A DNA stretch of 6,014 bases from Listeria marthii FSL S4-120 (GTDB taxonomy: Bacteria; Bacillota; Bacilli; Lactobacillales; Listeriaceae): NCBI GenBank assembly GCA_000183865.1, contig CM001047.1, positions 428,303 to 434,316 on the forward strand, given 5' to 3'. Under the pieces are notes generated by a model, which worked only from the letters and a program-made list of their open reading frames with translations, was not told the DNA's origin and did not search any database. Position numbers and translations under genes: made by a program. Positions 4,539 through 6,014 of this stretch are shown here, piece by piece. Positions within the stretch are counted from its first letter, which is position 1; each line of letters starts with the position of its first letter.

Positions 4539-5789
4539 TTAATTTACCAGTGTAGATTCTACAATATCCTTTCTTCGATAAACGTTCAGAATAAGGCCGA
4601 GTAGTGCAGCGTAAACTAGTAACATGCTTCCCCCGTAACTGATAAACGGCAGGGGTACTACCATCATTGGGACTATTCCAAGCCCCATAAGAATGTTCCA
4701 ACAAGCTGGAACGGTAAATAATACAGCCCCTCCAAGTGTTAATAATCTGCCGAATAAATCCTTTGTTTTAAAAGCGTTTAGTGAAATCCGCAATATAAAT
4801 ACAAGTAGTATTAGGCAAAGGGAAATTCCGAATATCCAGCCTAGAGAATAGACGAGAAATGGGAAAACAAAATCTGTATGTGCTTCAGGGAGTGCTAGAT
4901 TGTTGTGAAGTCCCTTGCCGAACCAACCAGCTTTTGAAAGAATATCTTTCAAAGGTATGATTGTATCAGAGAGATAGCTACTAGGGTATTTAAGAATCAT
5001 CGTACTAATGAAAATAACACCTACAAGCAAATTGCCCAGTGCTACTTTAATGGCAAATCGGTTATGACGATAATAAAAAATATACATTACTAATACACAT
5101 AAGAAGTACATAATACCAAATACAAATCGGTTAATCATGATGTAAGAAATGACTGGGGCCCAAAATAGGATTAATAGCATTACTTGTTTTTTCCATCCTT
5201 TAAACACGTTAACTTTGGAAAAAATACCAGCCCATGCAACGAAGAATAAAAATAAAGATATAGCTGGACTATCAATCGTAATACCCCAGAGAGACATCCA
5301 TCTTCCTCCTCCAGTAAGCGAAACGCCAACTAAAAAAGGTGTGAAAAATAGGATTAAGGCAGCCGCGTAAAAATATATCCACAAATCTTTCAGTTTCCTA
5401 TAATCAAAGAAAAGAAATCCTATCAGAGCAAGAATGGCAATCACAAGCCAGACTATCTGTTTTTTCATAAATGAAGAACTAAGTACCGATACACCATCAA
5501 TCAGTGGAAGAAAACTAATGCCTGCAAGTAGGACAAATAACACAATCAGGAGCCAATCCATTCTAGGTTTATGAAGCTGATTCATGTTTCTACCAACTGT
5601 AGAGGGATCTCCCATTTCCTGCATCGCCTTTTTATCCGCATCCTTTATTGATAATCCTCTCTTTTGGAAGGCATGGCTTAGCTCTTCCAGATGATTACTA
5701 AGCTCTTTTTTTATCATACTGTGAGCTTGCTTGGATTTCACTTTAGAGATTACTTTACTTAAATATGTATCGAATTTAGATGTACTCAT
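4539..5789 (-). CDS. SEDS-family (FtsW/RodA/SpoVE-like) protein with an N-terminal HAAS-like domain
   Basis: An integral membrane protein of the SEDS family, whose characterised members polymerise peptidoglycan glycan strands from lipid II with a class B penicillin-binding protein. Residues 1-75 form a soluble helical domain (IKKELSNHLEEL...ADKKAMQEMGDPSTVGRNMN) like the HAAS/permease-prefix domain often encoded beside PadR regulators. About ten membrane segments follow (about 79-402). SEDS hallmarks include GGGRW (about 160-164), PEAHTDFVF (301-309, with D306 at the essential aspartate position) and PLPFISYGGS (379-388). The usual QPSE motif is replaced by DSPA (173-176). The ATG overlaps the TGA of the upstream PadR gene, and GAGGAGG (5803-5797) lies seven bases before it, so the two are translationally coupled. 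It corresponds to the lmo0421 position of the Listeria sigC locus. No penicillin-binding protein gene is in the window. Family firm; enzyme activity unproven. Confidence 0.88.
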   Translation of the reverse strand: MSTSKFDTYLSKVISKVKSKQAHSMIKKELSNHLEELSHAFQKRGLSIKDADKKAMQEMGDPSTVGRNMNQLHKPRMDWLLIVLFVLLAGISFLPLIDGVSVLSSSFMKKQIVWLVIAILALIGFLFFDYRKLKDLWIYFYAAALILFFTPFLVGVSLTGGGRWMSLWGITIDSPAISLFLFFVAWAGIFSKVNVFKGWKKQVMLLILFWAPVISYIMINRFVFGIMYFLCVLVMYIFYYRHNRFAIKVALGNLLVGVIFISTMILKYPSSYLSDTIIPLKDILSKAGWFGKGLHNNLALPEAHTDFVFPFLVYSLGWIFGISLCLILLVFILRISLNAFKTKDLFGRLLTLGGAVLFTVPACWNILMGLGIVPMMVVPLPFISYGGSMLLVYAALLGLILNVYRRKDIVESTLVN

Positions 5790-6014
5790 AAAGAAACCTC
5801 CTCAATTAAATGTTTCAGTGATACTTGTTGCTTAGAACCTTGATGTTCATAAGAAGCTACATATTTTTTCCCTTTCGAAGTTAGGGAGTAGTATTTCCGA
5901 TCTTTCATCCATTTGGAAGTAATGATTTTCTTGTTTTCAAGTAGATGTAAAAGGATATAAAGCTGACCTTCATTGCTTTTAAAACTAAGTTCATTTTTTT
6001 GAAATAGCTGCTTC
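5786..6014 (-). CDS. lstR: PadR-family transcriptional regulator, C-terminal 75 residues (5' end outside window); LstR-like
   Basis: The open frame enters from the right edge and ends at TGA 5788-5786. The visible part has the PadR winged-helix pattern: EGQLYILLHLLENKKIITSK (recognition helix and turn), then the wing, DRKYYSLTSKGKKYV, with the characteristic YYSLT-x-KG motif, and a short polar tail ending LKHLIEEVSL. The tail is short, so this resembles compact PadR proteins of about 100 residues. These bind operators as dimers and usually repress their own operon. The overlap (ATGA) with the HAAS-SEDS gene shows they are one transcript. In L. monocytogenes this arrangement matches lmo0422 (lstR, lineage-specific thermal regulator) followed by lmo0421, with the ECF sigma factor gene sigC upstream. 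The symbol is assigned from this synteny and is less certain than the family. Confidence 0.8.
   Translation of the reverse strand, partial: KQLFQKNELSFKSNEGQLYILLHLLENKKIITSKWMKDRKYYSLTSKGKKYVASYEHQGSKQQVSLKHLIEEVSL

Noticed and set aside
4531..4553. Short inverted repeat ACACT/AGTGT at the 3' end of the SEDS gene
   Set aside because: It has only five pairs with a long AT loop and no T-run. The bidirectional hairpin at 4467-4506 is a far better terminator.
5149..5370. 73-aa plus-strand open frame inside the SEDS gene
   Set aside because: It is antisense to membrane segments of the SEDS protein and has no ribosome site.
1..6014. CRISPR arrays, insertion sequences, tRNA or rRNA genes, phage attachment sites
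   Set aside because: I saw no direct-repeat array, transposase fragment, tRNA cloverleaf or rRNA-like segment on either strand.

Overview
The window looks like Listeria chromosome, most likely Listeria monocytogenes or a close relative. It is AT-rich, with strong Shine-Dalgarno sequences, TTG and GTG starts, and U-tailed hairpin terminators. One gene is recognisable as the Listeria peptidoglycan N-acetylglucosamine deacetylase pgdA (lmo0415 in strain EGD-e, 466 aa). The right end matches what is known of the lmo0421-lmo0422 part of the sigC locus: a PadR-type regulator followed by a FtsW/RodA-like protein. Species and lineage cannot be fixed from this window alone.

Left part (1-1530). A membrane protein gene leaves the window on the minus strand. 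A divergent intergenic region of about 220 bases carries one sigma-A-like promoter in each direction. The plus-strand promoter drives a two-gene operon: a 63-aa protein of unknown function, then a ZIP-family metal transporter with a TTG start. A hairpin terminator closes this operon, and its loop holds the -35 box of the next promoter.

Middle (1498-3660). Between the ZIP gene and pgdA there is a compact promoter, structured segment and terminator unit of about 90 nt with no open frame. It is a candidate small RNA. pgdA follows with its own -10 box and a GTG start. It ends facing a small minus-strand gene for a soluble S24/S26-type serine peptidase-like domain. Each of these convergent genes has its own terminator.

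Right part (3600-6014). Overlapping divergent promoters separate the peptidase-like gene from a Cof-type HAD phosphatase gene. The phosphatase gene and the next, convergent gene share a bidirectional terminator. The last two genes lie on the minus strand: a PadR-family regulator (C-terminal part only) overlaps by four bases (ATGA) a SEDS (FtsW/RodA/SpoVE) protein. That protein carries an extra N-terminal HAAS-like cytoplasmic domain.

Two genes act on the cell wall: pgdA modifies existing peptidoglycan glycan strands, and the SEDS protein resembles glycan polymerases. The others (metal transport, phosphatase, peptidase-like protein) form separate transcription units with no visible functional link. 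The points most worth follow-up are the unannotated RNA candidate upstream of pgdA, the PadR/HAAS-SEDS module with its altered SEDS motif, and the stand-alone SipW-like Ser/His peptidase-like domain.
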